A stretch of 36,081 nt of DNA, from NCBI GenBank assembly GCA_022778905.1, contig JALFRV010000128.1, positions 1-36,081 on the forward strand, written 5' to 3'. The notes below the pieces were generated by a model that saw nothing but the letters and a program-made list of their open reading frames with translations, was not told the DNA's origin and did no database searches. This document shows, in pieces, positions 16,516 to 25,647 of the stretch (positions within the stretch are counted from its first letter, which is position 1; the number at the start of each line of letters is the position of its first letter). Source of the stretch: Prevotella sp. (lineage in GTDB: Bacteria > Bacteroidota > Bacteroidia > Bacteroidales > Bacteroidaceae). Position numbers and translations under genes: made by a program.

Positions 16516-16602
16516 ATGAGGAATGCAGATGTTTTCTGTCTACTAATACCAAATTATATACACGATCTGATAAAATCAAATACCCAAAAACCAAAACCAT
16601 GA
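16516..16602 (+). CDS. Candidate 28-residue leader peptide (upstream ORF)
   Basis: An ATG at 16516 opens 28 codons (MRNADVFCLL, then IPNYIHDLIK) ending in TGA that overlaps the next gene's start as ATGA (16599-16602). AGGAG lies eight bases before the ATG, a good Shine-Dalgarno site, which is unusual in this phylum. The overlap suggests translational coupling or leader-peptide control of the lipoprotein gene, but chance cannot be excluded without comparing relatives. Confidence 0.4.
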   Translation: MRNADVFCLLIPNYIHDLIKSNTQKPKP

Positions 16603-18098
16603 AACAAAGACTACTGAAAGCTTGCGGGAAGGTGAGCCTGCTGTTGTTGGCCGGTACGCTGCTCTTGGTAAGCTGCGCCATCGGATACGATTCGCCCGAT
16701 GGCTTCGATGTGGGGGTGCGCAATGCCCAGCTGGAGACCCCTGATTCCATTTCGTTCGTCGTGAGCACCGACGGGACCAAGGCGACCATCTCATGGCCGC
16801 TCGTCATGGGCGCGAAAGGTTATGAAGTCTCATTCCTGAATGTCGATGATCCGGAAGCGCCGAGTGTGGTGGGCGGCCTCGGCAAGTATCTCGTCGACGG
16901 CAGCTCTGTCACGGTTCCCGTGGCCGAAGATTCCAAGTATCGCTTCGAGATCCGGGTGATCGGCAAGGAAGAGTTGGGCAACAAGGATGCCGCAGAGCCG
17001 ACGGCATTCGATCTGACGACATTGGTGAGATCGGTTGCGACGATCCCCGATGGGTCGGATATCTATGCCTACCTGCAGGCAAACCCGATTGATTCGGTCG
17101 GCGAAGAGGCCGCTGTCGATCTCGAGCCGGGCGGAACCTACACGCTGAGCGGGCCGGTCGACTTCGGCGGACAGAAGCTCACCTTCCGCGGCGACAAGCT
17201 CAAGCGGGCCACGGTGAAGGTGACCGGGCCAGGCGCACTCTACACCTACTCGGGCCTGAAGGTGAAATACCTCAATTTTGACATGACGGAAGCCACGGCT
17301 GCATCGTTCATCTTCATGAGCGCCGACAATCTTCCGTCGTCCATTCTGAGCGAGAATTTAGGTTACACCCGCGGCGGCAGTCCCCTGAGTGGGATCTATG
17401 TCGTCAGGGATCCGATCTACATTGCGCACTGCTGGTTTAAGAACATGCCGGGCGCCATGCTGCATGACAACTCGATCGTCTGTGCCTATTGGTACTTCAC
17501 ATTGACCGACTGCATCTGCCAGCTGAACAATGCCAAGGGCGAACCCTTCATCAGTCTGCAGAAAAAAGGACGCATGGTGAAGCACCTCGAACTGACGAAC
17601 AGCACGATCTATGACGTCGTAGACAACGCCTCGACCTACTTCATCCGCTACTCCAACAGCTCCAACGCCCGTCCGGACAAGACCTTCGGCGACGCCGGCA
17701 GCGAGTACAAGAGCCAGAGCTGGACGTTTGCCAACACGACATTCAGCAAGACCTTCTCCGGCCAGAAGTTCATCAACAACGTCGCAGCCAATGATATGAC
17801 GCTCACGGTTGACCACAGCATCTTCTACGATATCTGCCAGACACGACGCTTGGTTGGCAGTAACCGAACCTACAAATTCAACTTCTGGTATGCATTCACG
17901 AAGCCCGACTCGAACGATCCTAAGCAGAAAGACAGTTCCGGAGCACCGTTTGCGTCAGAGTATGATCCACAGTTTAAAGGCTCTATCACACAGCCGCTCG
18001 ACTTGGCTCAGCCCAATGGCGGCGTCGACTTCACGCCCCAGGAACATGAGATCATCTCCAATTCGGGTGGCGATCCACGCTGGTTGCCGGGTAAATAA
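16599..18098 (+). CDS. Pectin-locus surface lipoprotein, DUF4957/DUF5123-like
   Basis: This 499-residue lipoprotein has lipobox LLVSC (Cys26). An FnIII-like module follows (about 40-127; TKATISWPLVMGAKGYEVSF). The remainder is a predicted right-handed beta-helix with repeated strand-turn units (GGTYTLSGPVDFGGQKLTFRG; LELTNSTIYDVV; SQSWTFANTTFSKTFSG). This matches DUF4957/DUF5123-type proteins that I know from Bacteroides pectin loci. Probable role: binding or cleaving homogalacturonan at the cell surface; catalytic residues cannot be assigned. The start at 16599 is chosen because it begins the signal peptide; the open frame to the left crosses the promoter. First main gene of the unit with susC and susD. 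Confidence 0.8.
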   Translation: MKQRLLKACGKVSLLLLAGTLLLVSCAIGYDSPDGFDVGVRNAQLETPDSISFVVSTDGTKATISWPLVMGAKGYEVSFLNVDDPEAPSVVGGLGKYLVDGSSVTVPVAEDSKYRFEIRVIGKEELGNKDAAEPTAFDLTTLVRSVATIPDGSDIYAYLQANPIDSVGEEAAVDLEPGGTYTLSGPVDFGGQKLTFRGDKLKRATVKVTGPGALYTYSGLKVKYLNFDMTEATAASFIFMSADNLPSSILSENLGYTRGGSPLSGIYVVRDPIYIAHCWFKNMPGAMLHDNSIVCAYWYFTLTDCICQLNNAKGEPFISLQKKGRMVKHLELTNSTIYDVVDNASTYFIRYSNSSNARPDKTFGDAGSEYKSQSWTFANTTFSKTFSGQKFINNVAANDMTLTVDHSIFYDICQTRRLVGSNRTYKFNFWYAFTKPDSNDPKQKDSSGAPFASEYDPQFKGSITQPLDLAQPNGGVDFTPQEHEIISNSGGDPRWLPGK

Positions 18099-18127
18099 AC
18101 AGACTTTAACCTTAAAAACACCGCACA

Positions 18128-21100
18128 ATGTATAAGAAAAAACATATTATCAATATCTGTCTCTGCCTGTTGACTTGTCTCACTTTGCCTGTCTACGCGC
18201 AGCAGACTGACAAGGTACCGGCATCGAAGGCTTCACAGATGGTCAAGGGAACAGTGGTCGACGAGAACGGCGATCCGATTATCGGTGCCACGATCGTAGT
18301 GGTAGGGAAGAATAAAAGTCAAGGCACGATCAGTGACTTGGACGGACACTTCTCGCTGATGGTGCCACCTAAAGGCAAGATCAAAGTCTCATATATCGGC
18401 TACATCCCACAGGTGGTGTCCGATCTGAACAATCCAAGGATCCAAATGCATGAGGATGCGAACAATCTTGACGATGTTGTCGTCGTTGGATACGGTGCCC
18501 TGAAGACAAAGAATGTGACGGGAGCGGTAGAAGTGATCAATGCAGACGATCTGAAAGACCTTTCGGTCAGCAACCTTTCCGAGGCGCTGGTCGGTCTCTC
18601 TCCGTCCATTCACGTTGACATGCCGGGCACCGGCCGACCTGGAGAAAATGCCACTATCACCATCCGGCAGGCTAAGGATGCCGTCTCGCTGGTACCTACC
18701 GGAAAGGACGAAGGAGGACAGGCTATCGGTGGCAATGCCAATCCAAGACCGCTCTACGTCATCGATGACTTTATCACTACAGAGGAAGCATTCAACAACT
18801 TGGACATTGACGAAGTGGAAAGCATCACGATCCTGAAAGACGCATCAGCTGCCGTCTATGGCGCCTACGGTGCTTACGGTGTCATCCTGGTCAAGACCAA
18901 GCGCGGAAAGAGCGGCACCCCGAAGATCTCTTATTCAGCGCAGTTCGGCTATGTGGATGCTATCAAGCACGCAAAGATGCTCGATGCCTACAACTATGGA
19001 TTGATCTACAATGCGGCCAGGGCTGCAGGGACGGCTACGAATGAAGCTGCGTCGGATGATAAAATGCTGGATTACTTCCAGGGAGATGAGCTTGAGGCTA
19101 TGAAGAATCTGAATTATGATCTGCTGGACAAATATTGGTCGTCATCGCTTTCACAGCGTCACAGCATCAATATGAATGGCGGAACGGAGCGAATGCAGTT
19201 CTTCAGCGGTGTCTCTTATTACACCCAGGACGGAAATATCGGCAAGCTGGATTATGACCGCTGGAACTATCGCGCCGGCGTCAACGCCAACATCTCCAAG
19301 TTCTTCAAAGCTTCGCTGTCCGTGTCGGGAGACTATTCGTCCAAAGTATCCCACATGTCGAGCGCCGGCGGAAGCGGGAGTCAGGAGGATTACAATTATA
19401 TGCTGAAGAATCCGCCATACGTTCCGGATCAGATCGCAGACTACCCGATCTACCATTCGGGCATGCAGAACAGTCCGTCGTTCAAAAATTACTACAACTA
19501 CCAGAGTTTGTACCGCTCGCAGAACAATCGGGAGAACACGGCGAATTCAATGGCTATCCAGGCTTCATTGGAGCATGACTTCAGCTGGTTCAAGCCTCTG
19601 AAAGGACTGCGCGTGAAGTTTACCTATTCCAAAAGCATCGACAACGACAAGCAGAACAACATCCGCATGCAGAATACGGTATATCGTGTCAAGAACAGAG
19701 GAGGCTCCGGACATCACTTATACGTCACGGATCCCAACATGATCATTGACAACGATCCGACTGTCGATTACGATGAGACAACGTTGGAAGGCTTCCGTTT
19801 CACGGACTACGCCAATCTCGAGAAGCGTGTGCTAAACGATGGACAGAGCTCTTTTATCAGCCGCACGATGAGCCGTGGCGATAGCTACCAAACGAACTTG
19901 ATGTTCCTCTACAACAGAGCATTTGGGAAGCATAACATCAGCGGAACTTTCTCCATAGAGAAAAGCGAGTCATCCTCTGAGTATGTGGAGGCTCAGGGAA
20001 CCCATCCGCTGCCTTTCACGGATGGACAATCGACCTCTCTGTCGGACGATTCGGAGAAGACGGTCAACTGGAATCGCTCCGAGGGCGGCAGTCTGGCTTA
20101 CATCGGACGTTTCAATTACTCCTATGCGGACAAGTATCTGTTTGAGTTTCTGATCCGCTCTCAGGCTTCCACCAAGTTCTCACCAAAGAACTATTGGGGC
20201 TATTTCCCCGGAGTATCGGCCGGATGGGTCATGTCCGAGGAACCTTGGTTCGACAAGGAGAAGTGGGGGATTGACTTCCTGAAGTTCCGTGCTTCGTTCG
20301 GTCTGATGGGCCGCGACAATGTGCAGGCTTGGCGCTGGCTTCAACTCTATTCTTATAATGAATATGGCGGCGCTATCTTCGGAACCAATCCGAACGTCAT
20401 CTCGGCCCGTTCGTTCCAGCTTCCTGAAAAGTCCGGGACGAACCCAGACCTCCGATGGGACAAGAACTATAAGACTAACTTCGGTATAGACCTTCGTATG
20501 CTCGATAATAAGCTGTCCTTAACATTGGACGGATATTATGACTTCAGTCGCGAGATGTTTGATTATCCATCGGCGCATGTGCTGCCCGGCACCGTCGGAA
20601 TTTATGCGGCACCGGAGAACTTCGGTAAGATGGACACCTATGGATTTGAAGTCATACTCGGCTGGCGGGACAGGGTGAGCAAGGATCTTTATTATTCGAT
20701 CCGTGTTGGTACGGGTTATGATGACAACAAAGTGCTCGAAACGAGCTGGGCGACGGATCCTACGTTCGGAGATAAGGTGCATGGCAAGCGATCTGACCGT
20801 GGTCTCTGGGGGCTGTCCTGCATTGGCATGTTCCGCAGTTATCAAGAAATCGAGGAATACTTCAACAAGTATCACATCACCAGCTATTTAGGTCTGACAC
20901 AGAAGAACGTACATCCCGGTATGCTCATCTATGAGGATATCCGAGGCCCGAAGGATGAAAACGGCAACTATACCGCCCCTGACGGCGTGATTGACGGAAG
21001 CACCGACGTGGTGCAGATCTCGCATCGTGACAGCAATCCTTATCGCGTCAACACCAACTTGAATCTGGTCTACAAGTCGTTCTCACTGCAGGCAACGTTT

Positions 21101-21550
21101 CAAGCAGAATGGGGCGCCTACACCTTAGTGCCCAGTTCGCTGCGCGGGGAGTCGTATCGCAGCATGGAAACGACCAACATCAACGCGATGTGGCGTGACA
21201 TGTACGTCTACGAGGACGTTAAGGATCCTGCCGGGAATCTGATTGCTTTTGCCAACAGAGACGCCAAATACCCGAACATCCGCTATTCTTCGCAGAACGC
21301 TGTCAATTCTACCTTCTGGCGTATGTCGGCCGCTGAAGTCCTCCTGAGGAACATCTCGATCGCCTATACCTTACCTAAGAACTGGGTGAAGCAGCTCGGT
21401 CTCGGCAGCGTAAGACTGAACCTGACTTGCCAGAACGCCTTGAGCTTCTACAATGCCATCCCTGATGGAGCCTGGGACACCTTCGCCGGAACATACGGAA
21501 GTTATCCGCTTGTCCGCACGATCACGATGGGCGCCAAGGTATCTTTCTAA
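18128..21550 (+). CDS. SusC-family TonB-dependent outer-membrane transporter
   Basis: SusC imports oligosaccharides across the outer membrane using TonB energy. This intact 1140-residue copy has a signal peptide (about 1-24, ending PVYAQ), a carboxypeptidase-regulatory-like domain (about 38-110; GTVVDENGDPIIGATIVV), a TonB-box-like DDVVVVGYG, the plug with VESITILKDASAAVYGAYGAYGVILVKTKRGK, and a beta-barrel ending in ITMGAKVSF. It lacks the STN domain, so it does not signal through a FecR protein. It lies 29 bases after the lipoprotein gene and 15 before susD. Probable cargo: pectic oligosaccharides, inferred from neighbours. Confidence 0.95.
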   Translation: MYKKKHIINICLCLLTCLTLPVYAQQTDKVPASKASQMVKGTVVDENGDPIIGATIVVVGKNKSQGTISDLDGHFSLMVPPKGKIKVSYIGYIPQVVSDLNNPRIQMHEDANNLDDVVVVGYGALKTKNVTGAVEVINADDLKDLSVSNLSEALVGLSPSIHVDMPGTGRPGENATITIRQAKDAVSLVPTGKDEGGQAIGGNANPRPLYVIDDFITTEEAFNNLDIDEVESITILKDASAAVYGAYGAYGVILVKTKRGKSGTPKISYSAQFGYVDAIKHAKMLDAYNYGLIYNAARAAGTATNEAASDDKMLDYFQGDELEAMKNLNYDLLDKYWSSSLSQRHSINMNGGTERMQFFSGVSYYTQDGNIGKLDYDRWNYRAGVNANISKFFKASLSVSGDYSSKVSHMSSAGGSGSQEDYNYMLKNPPYVPDQIADYPIYHSGMQNSPSFKNYYNYQSLYRSQNNRENTANSMAIQASLEHDFSWFKPLKGLRVKFTYSKSIDNDKQNNIRMQNTVYRVKNRGGSGHHLYVTDPNMIIDNDPTVDYDETTLEGFRFTDYANLEKRVLNDGQSSFISRTMSRGDSYQTNLMFLYNRAFGKHNISGTFSIEKSESSSEYVEAQGTHPLPFTDGQSTSLSDDSEKTVNWNRSEGGSLAYIGRFNYSYADKYLFEFLIRSQASTKFSPKNYWGYFPGVSAGWVMSEEPWFDKEKWGIDFLKFRASFGLMGRDNVQAWRWLQLYSYNEYGGAIFGTNPNVISARSFQLPEKSGTNPDLRWDKNYKTNFGIDLRMLDNKLSLTLDGYYDFSREMFDYPSAHVLPGTVGIYAAPENFGKMDTYGFEVILGWRDRVSKDLYYSIRVGTGYDDNKVLETSWATDPTFGDKVHGKRSDRGLWGLSCIGMFRSYQEIEEYFNKYHITSYLGLTQKNVHPGMLIYEDIRGPKDENGNYTAPDGVIDGSTDVVQISHRDSNPYRVNTNLNLVYKSFSLQATFQAEWGAYTLVPSSLRGESYRSMETTNINAMWRDMYVYEDVKDPAGNLIAFANRDAKYPNIRYSSQNAVNSTFWRMSAAEVLLRNISIAYTLPKNWVKQLGLGSVRLNLTCQNALSFYNAIPDGAWDTFAGTYGSYPLVRTITMGAKVSF

Positions 21551-21565
21551 AATGAATGAATCATC

Positions 21566-23830
21566 ATGAATATTCCTATGAACAAAATATATAAAATCGG
21601 TTCGGCGGCCTTGATCGCCTTGAGCCTTACAATGACAGGATGCAGCGACGGGTTCCTTGCCGAGAAGCGTCCTTATGGCAGCTTTGGACCCGAGCAGGTG
21701 TATGGTGACTGGAGTTCGGTGAAGCTTCGTCTAAATTACATTTATCAGAAGTCATTGCCTTATTATAAAGGTTCAAACCTGACGCGTGACAATTATCCGC
21801 CTGATCTCTGGCCAGTGGGGCTTCCCGATCTGCTGTCCGCGAACACGGAAGAGTTTACTGGTTACGGTCAGTATAATGACCCGGTCAACGTCTGGACGAA
21901 TACAAACATCCACAAATATTTCTACTATGGCATCAATGAAAGCCCGTGGAAGAAGATGCGTGAGTGCACGGACGTAATCGTGGGAGTCAACGAGACGGAG
22001 AACTCGGGGCTCACTCCGACCCAGAAACATGAGGTGGAAGGACAGGCCAGATTCTTCCGGGCGACGCGCTATTTCCGGCTTTTCAAGCGCTATGGCGGCC
22101 TCCCTGTCGTCCGCGGATTGCAGAGCACGCTGATGGGCGACCGTGATTCGCTTGCCATATCCCGCCAGTCGACAGAGGCAACGTATCAATTTATGATCGA
22201 GGACTTGAAGTATGGCGGCGAGCATCTGCCTGCACATTGGGACGAGGCCGCCAACGACTGGGGCCGCATCACGGCCGGTACGTGCTATGCATTGGCCGGC
22301 ATTATTGCCAACTATTATGCCAGTCCGGTGTTCAACAGGACTGACGACGTTGCCCGATGGGACTCGGCTTACGTGCTCAACAAGAAGGCCTTGGAGGTCC
22401 TCGAACAAGGTGGGTTCGGTCTGGCCTATGAAGATAACCCCGGCACCAACGCCAGCAACTGGGCCAAGATATGGTGTAACATTCTCGCTGGAGACGGCAA
22501 GGTGTCCGAGGGAGTGTACATGGCGATCTGCAATAACGCTGAAGGAGAGAACGATCTGTACAACTGCTGGGAGCAGAGTATACGTCCCGGGAACGCCAAT
22601 GGCGGTGGAGGAATAGAGCCTACGGCAGAGATGGTCGACGCCTTCCCGATGGCTGACGGCAAGCGGCCTGCGGAAGCCGGACTGTACAGATATGACAAGA
22701 AGCTTTTCTTCCTGAACCGCGATCCGCGTTTCTATCGCACCTTCGGTTTTCCCGGAGAGGAATGGAGGTTCAGCGGGACCATCGCTGCGGACCGCGTGGA
22801 TCAGTGTCCTTATCTGAACGGAAACGACTACCAGTTGATGAACTTCGCATGGTATCCTGACGCAGAGACTGCGAACAACACCGTCCAAAGCGGTTACTTC
22901 ACCGACCTGATGGGCAGCAGCGGCAAGACGGTCTATGTCCGCAAGAAGTCACAGGATGCCGCCTTGGGTGAGAAAGCCTTGTATCAGTTCCAGAATGACG
23001 GTGGGTTCCGCATAAACGGACAGCCGCTGCTGGCGATCCGTTTCACAGAAGTGCTGCTCAATTTTGCCGAAGCCGCCTGTGGCACAAACCATCTTGACGA
23101 GGCCTGGGAGGCTTTACTGAGGATCCGCAGGCGTGTGGGCTACACGGGAGACTGCGGCTTGGACCCTGCCATCCGTGGCAACCGGGCCAAGATGTTTGAG
23201 GCTATTCTCTTCGAACGTCAGGTCGAACTGGCTTATGAAGGCAAGCGATTCGACGACTGCCATCGCTGGATGCTCTTTGACGGAGGTGCTGGTCAGGAGG
23301 AGATCTATGCGGGATGGAAGTTGACCGGATGGAATGGGAACACGTGTCAGTATCTCGGTGTGACGCCCTTAAACGACATGTTGCTCCACCGGATCGAGCT
23401 TTACTTTGATCCGGCAGTCTATACGGGAGCGAAAAATGTGGAATCCGATCCTTTCACTGTGTTGGGCATCAGCAAGCCGAAGGCATTGGCGCTGACCGAA
23501 GATATGACCGCCCAGACCACCGAAGGGGCGGAAGGTGCCATCGAGATGACCTATGCGGACAGTCGGGTCAAGGCACTCTGCGACTTCTACAGCAAATATC
23601 TGCTGCGGAAGGATATAGATACGATGACCAGTACGGCGGAAGTCGGACCCGCTCCCGTATGGGGGAAGACGCTCTATCTGATGGGATTGGGCGAAGGAGA
23701 CCAGGTGCAGAATCCCGGTGTCGTGCAGACTGTCGGATGGAACAACAGGTTTGGCGGCATGGGAATCTTTGATCCTCTGAGCAAGACTCCCAAGACGGGC
23801 ATCTCCGATGAGGAAGCAGTGACGCCGTGA
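21566..23830 (+). CDS. SusD/RagB-family lipoprotein, unusually long
   Basis: The 754-residue protein has lipobox TMTGC (Cys26 from the first ATG; an ATG four codons later at 21578 is equally possible) followed by SDGFLAEKRPYGSFGPEQVY, typical of SusD. EGQARFFRATRYFRLFKRYGGLPVV and the C-terminal ALLRIRRRVGYTGDCG, ILFERQVELAYEGKRFDDCHRW motifs confirm the family. Most SusD proteins are about 450-650 residues; the extra length lies mainly after the ERQVELAYEGKR motif, in a region of no recognised domain. It pairs with the SusC encoded just upstream and ends the pectin unit before a terminator. Confidence 0.93.
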   Translation: MNIPMNKIYKIGSAALIALSLTMTGCSDGFLAEKRPYGSFGPEQVYGDWSSVKLRLNYIYQKSLPYYKGSNLTRDNYPPDLWPVGLPDLLSANTEEFTGYGQYNDPVNVWTNTNIHKYFYYGINESPWKKMRECTDVIVGVNETENSGLTPTQKHEVEGQARFFRATRYFRLFKRYGGLPVVRGLQSTLMGDRDSLAISRQSTEATYQFMIEDLKYGGEHLPAHWDEAANDWGRITAGTCYALAGIIANYYASPVFNRTDDVARWDSAYVLNKKALEVLEQGGFGLAYEDNPGTNASNWAKIWCNILAGDGKVSEGVYMAICNNAEGENDLYNCWEQSIRPGNANGGGGIEPTAEMVDAFPMADGKRPAEAGLYRYDKKLFFLNRDPRFYRTFGFPGEEWRFSGTIAADRVDQCPYLNGNDYQLMNFAWYPDAETANNTVQSGYFTDLMGSSGKTVYVRKKSQDAALGEKALYQFQNDGGFRINGQPLLAIRFTEVLLNFAEAACGTNHLDEAWEALLRIRRRVGYTGDCGLDPAIRGNRAKMFEAILFERQVELAYEGKRFDDCHRWMLFDGGAGQEEIYAGWKLTGWNGNTCQYLGVTPLNDMLLHRIELYFDPAVYTGAKNVESDPFTVLGISKPKALALTEDMTAQTTEGAEGAIEMTYADSRVKALCDFYSKYLLRKDIDTMTSTAEVGPAPVWGKTLYLMGLGEGDQVQNPGVVQTVGWNNRFGGMGIFDPLSKTPKTGISDEEAVTP

Positions 23831-23888
23831 GGATGTTGCTGCAGATGGCCGATCAGGGCTGCAGACATGTTGTCCACAAATTGTGCAG

Positions 23889-23917
23889 GAGGCAGATCGT
23901 TGCGGTCTGCCTCTTTT
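23889..23917 (+). terminator. Rho-independent terminator of the pectin unit
   Basis: GAGGCAGA (23889-23896) pairs with TCTGCCTC (23906-23913) around a nine-base loop and is followed by TTTT. It lies about 60 bases after the susD stop. Confidence 0.8.
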
Positions 23918-23983
23918 CATGTCGATTCCTGACGATTTGGCGAGGATGTGACGGATTTGTGAGGCTATTCCGGAGAAAAGTCG

Positions 23984-23991
23984 TAACTTTG
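23984..23991 (+). promoter_or_regulatory. Promoter of the split 5'-nucleotidase operon
   Basis: TAACTTTG followed by GC matches the -7 consensus. A TTTG at 23956-23959 is 24 bases upstream, slightly far for a -33 box. The leader to 24006 would be very short. Confidence 0.6.
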
Positions 23992-24005
23992 CATATATCA
24001 ATCTT

Positions 24006-24773
24006 ATGACAATGAAGCAGACAATATTATGGGGGATCGTGGGAGCGACGATGCTGGTGTCTTCCTGTCGGACACACTATCAGCTGACGGGCATCCGGCG
24101 CACCCGCATCCTCGTGGACAGCCGGTATGACGCGCAGCCGGATGCCAAGGCGGTCGCATTCGTGGCTCCTTACAAGCAGCAAGTCGACTCGATCATGAGC
24201 CCCGTGGTGGGCAAGATCGACCACTATATGGCTGCCAGACGCCCGGAGAGCGACCTGTCCAACCTCCTGGCTGACATCTTGGTGTGGGGCGGCAAGGCTT
24301 ATGCCGAGCGGCCGGACTTCGGCGTTTACAACATGGGAGGCATCCGGGCGGCCTTTGCCAAGGGATCTGTCACTTACGGTGACGTGCTCGACGTGGCTCC
24401 GTTTGAGAACAAGATCAGCTTCCTGACCCTGACCGGGCAGCAGGTGCTGCAGCTCTTCAGGGAGATGGCAAGGAGCGGGGGCGAGGGCGTCAGCCACGGT
24501 GTGCGATTGCTGATCGGCCGTGATGGTACGCTCAAGTCAGCCTCGCTCAACGGACAGCCGGTCGACCCGCAGGGGCGGTACCGTGTGGTCACGCTCGACT
24601 ATCTGGCGCAGGGAAACGACGGGCTGACGGCTTTCAAGGACAAGGCTGACTTTGTCTCGCCTCAGAACGAGCAGAGCAACGTGCGCTACATCATTATCAA
24701 CTACTTCCGGGAGCAGGCTGCCGCAGGGCGGACGGTCAATGCGCAGGTGGAAGGGAGAATCACAAAAGAATAG
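24006..24773 (+). CDS. Lipoprotein with 5'-nucleotidase C-terminal (substrate-binding) domain
   Basis: The 255-residue protein has lipobox LVSSC and then one domain matching the C-terminal half of UshA-type 5'-nucleotidases: NMGGIRAAFAKGSVTYGDVL, VAPFENKISFLTLTGQQVLQLF and the GNDGLTAF loop that stacks the nucleobase. The metallophosphoesterase half is absent and is encoded by the next gene, four bases downstream, so the two products probably act together in the periplasm to hydrolyse nucleotides. Start codons at 24006 and 24012 are both possible. Confidence 0.9.
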   Translation: MTMKQTILWGIVGATMLVSSCRTHYQLTGIRRTRILVDSRYDAQPDAKAVAFVAPYKQQVDSIMSPVVGKIDHYMAARRPESDLSNLLADILVWGGKAYAERPDFGVYNMGGIRAAFAKGSVTYGDVLDVAPFENKISFLTLTGQQVLQLFREMARSGGEGVSHGVRLLIGRDGTLKSASLNGQPVDPQGRYRVVTLDYLAQGNDGLTAFKDKADFVSPQNEQSNVRYIIINYFREQAAAGRTVNAQVEGRITKE

Positions 24774-24777
24774 GCTT

Positions 24778-25647
24778 ATGAAGACAAGACTGACACTGAC
24801 GGTATGGTGCCTGATGGGGGCCATGGCCCTCTGCGCACAGAAGACGCTGACCGTCCTGCATACGAATGATACGCACAGCTGTGTGATGCCGCTCAACGCG
24901 AACCTTGCCGATACGCTGCTGGCCGGACGGGGAGGGTTCATCCGCCGCCTCGCCATGCTGAAGGAGGAGCGGCAGAAGGATCCCGACCTGCTGCTGTTTG
25001 ACAGCGGCGACTTCAGCCAGGGATCGCCATACTACACGCTCTTCAAGGGTGACGTGGAGGTGGGGCTGATGAACGAGATGGGCATTGACGCAGGCACGAT
25101 CGGCAATCATGAGTTTGACTACGGGATAGACAATCTTGCCCGCCTTGTGAAAATGGCCCGGTTCCCGATCCTCTGCAGCAATTACGACTTCACGGGCACG
25201 CCGCTTGAGGGGCTCATCAAGCCCTATACGATCATCAAACGCAACGGCATCCGCATCGGCGTGTTCGCACTCGGGCCCAGGTTGGATGGACTTGTCGACC
25301 GGAAAAACTACCGGCAGACCAGATACTTGGATCCGGTGGCGACAACACAGAAGATGACCGACCTGCTCCGGGGCGTGGAGAAGTGTGACGTGGTGATCCT
25401 TCTCTCACACCTCGGATGGGACGAAAGGGGACTGAATGACAAGGTGCTCATCTCCCAGAGCAGCGGCATCGATCTCGTATTGGGCGGTCACAGCCACAGC
25501 TATCTCACCTCCCTGCAGTATGTCAAGGATCGGGACGGAAAGGAAGTGGCGGTGGATCAGAACGGGAAAAACGGCATCTACATCGGCAAGATGACGCTGA
25601 CGTTAGCGCGGAGACAGGCTACTCGAAATAGAACGAGAGCGCGATAA
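24778..25647 (+). CDS. Secreted metallophosphatase (5'-nucleotidase N-terminal domain)
   Basis: This 289-residue protein has a signal peptide (1-20, ending MALCA) and all five blocks of a binuclear metallophosphoesterase: TNDTHS (D31, H33), DSGDFSQG (D78), GNHEFDYG (N110, H111), LLSHLGWD and GGHSHSY. It ends after the YIGKMTLTL strand, where a full UshA-type enzyme would continue into the nucleotide-binding domain; that domain is the upstream gene. The start at 24778 begins the signal peptide; the frame upstream overlaps the previous gene. Its last nine codons (TRNRTRAR and stop) overlap the 3' end of convergent porT by 29 bases, so the tail may be a recent extension. Confidence 0.92.
   Translation: MKTRLTLTVWCLMGAMALCAQKTLTVLHTNDTHSCVMPLNANLADTLLAGRGGFIRRLAMLKEERQKDPDLLLFDSGDFSQGSPYYTLFKGDVEVGLMNEMGIDAGTIGNHEFDYGIDNLARLVKMARFPILCSNYDFTGTPLEGLIKPYTIIKRNGIRIGVFALGPRLDGLVDRKNYRQTRYLDPVATTQKMTDLLRGVEKCDVVILLSHLGWDERGLNDKVLISQSSGIDLVLGGHSHSYLTSLQYVKDRDGKEVAVDQNGKNGIYIGKMTLTLARRQATRNRTRAR

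Larger units (their letters stand above)
16117..16598. other. Intergenic region between pectate lyase and lipoprotein-susCD unit
   Basis: These 482 bases hold a hairpin just after the lyase stop, a 22-base tandem repeat (16199-16272), a near-inverted CATATG pair, the second operator/promoter module (16427-16491) and a 28-codon upstream ORF (16516-16602). Each is listed separately. Confidence 0.8.

Noticed and set aside
21773..22888. A 371-codon open frame on the - strand opposite susD
   Set aside because: It is fully covered by a SusD gene with clear family motifs and shows no recognisable protein features of its own.
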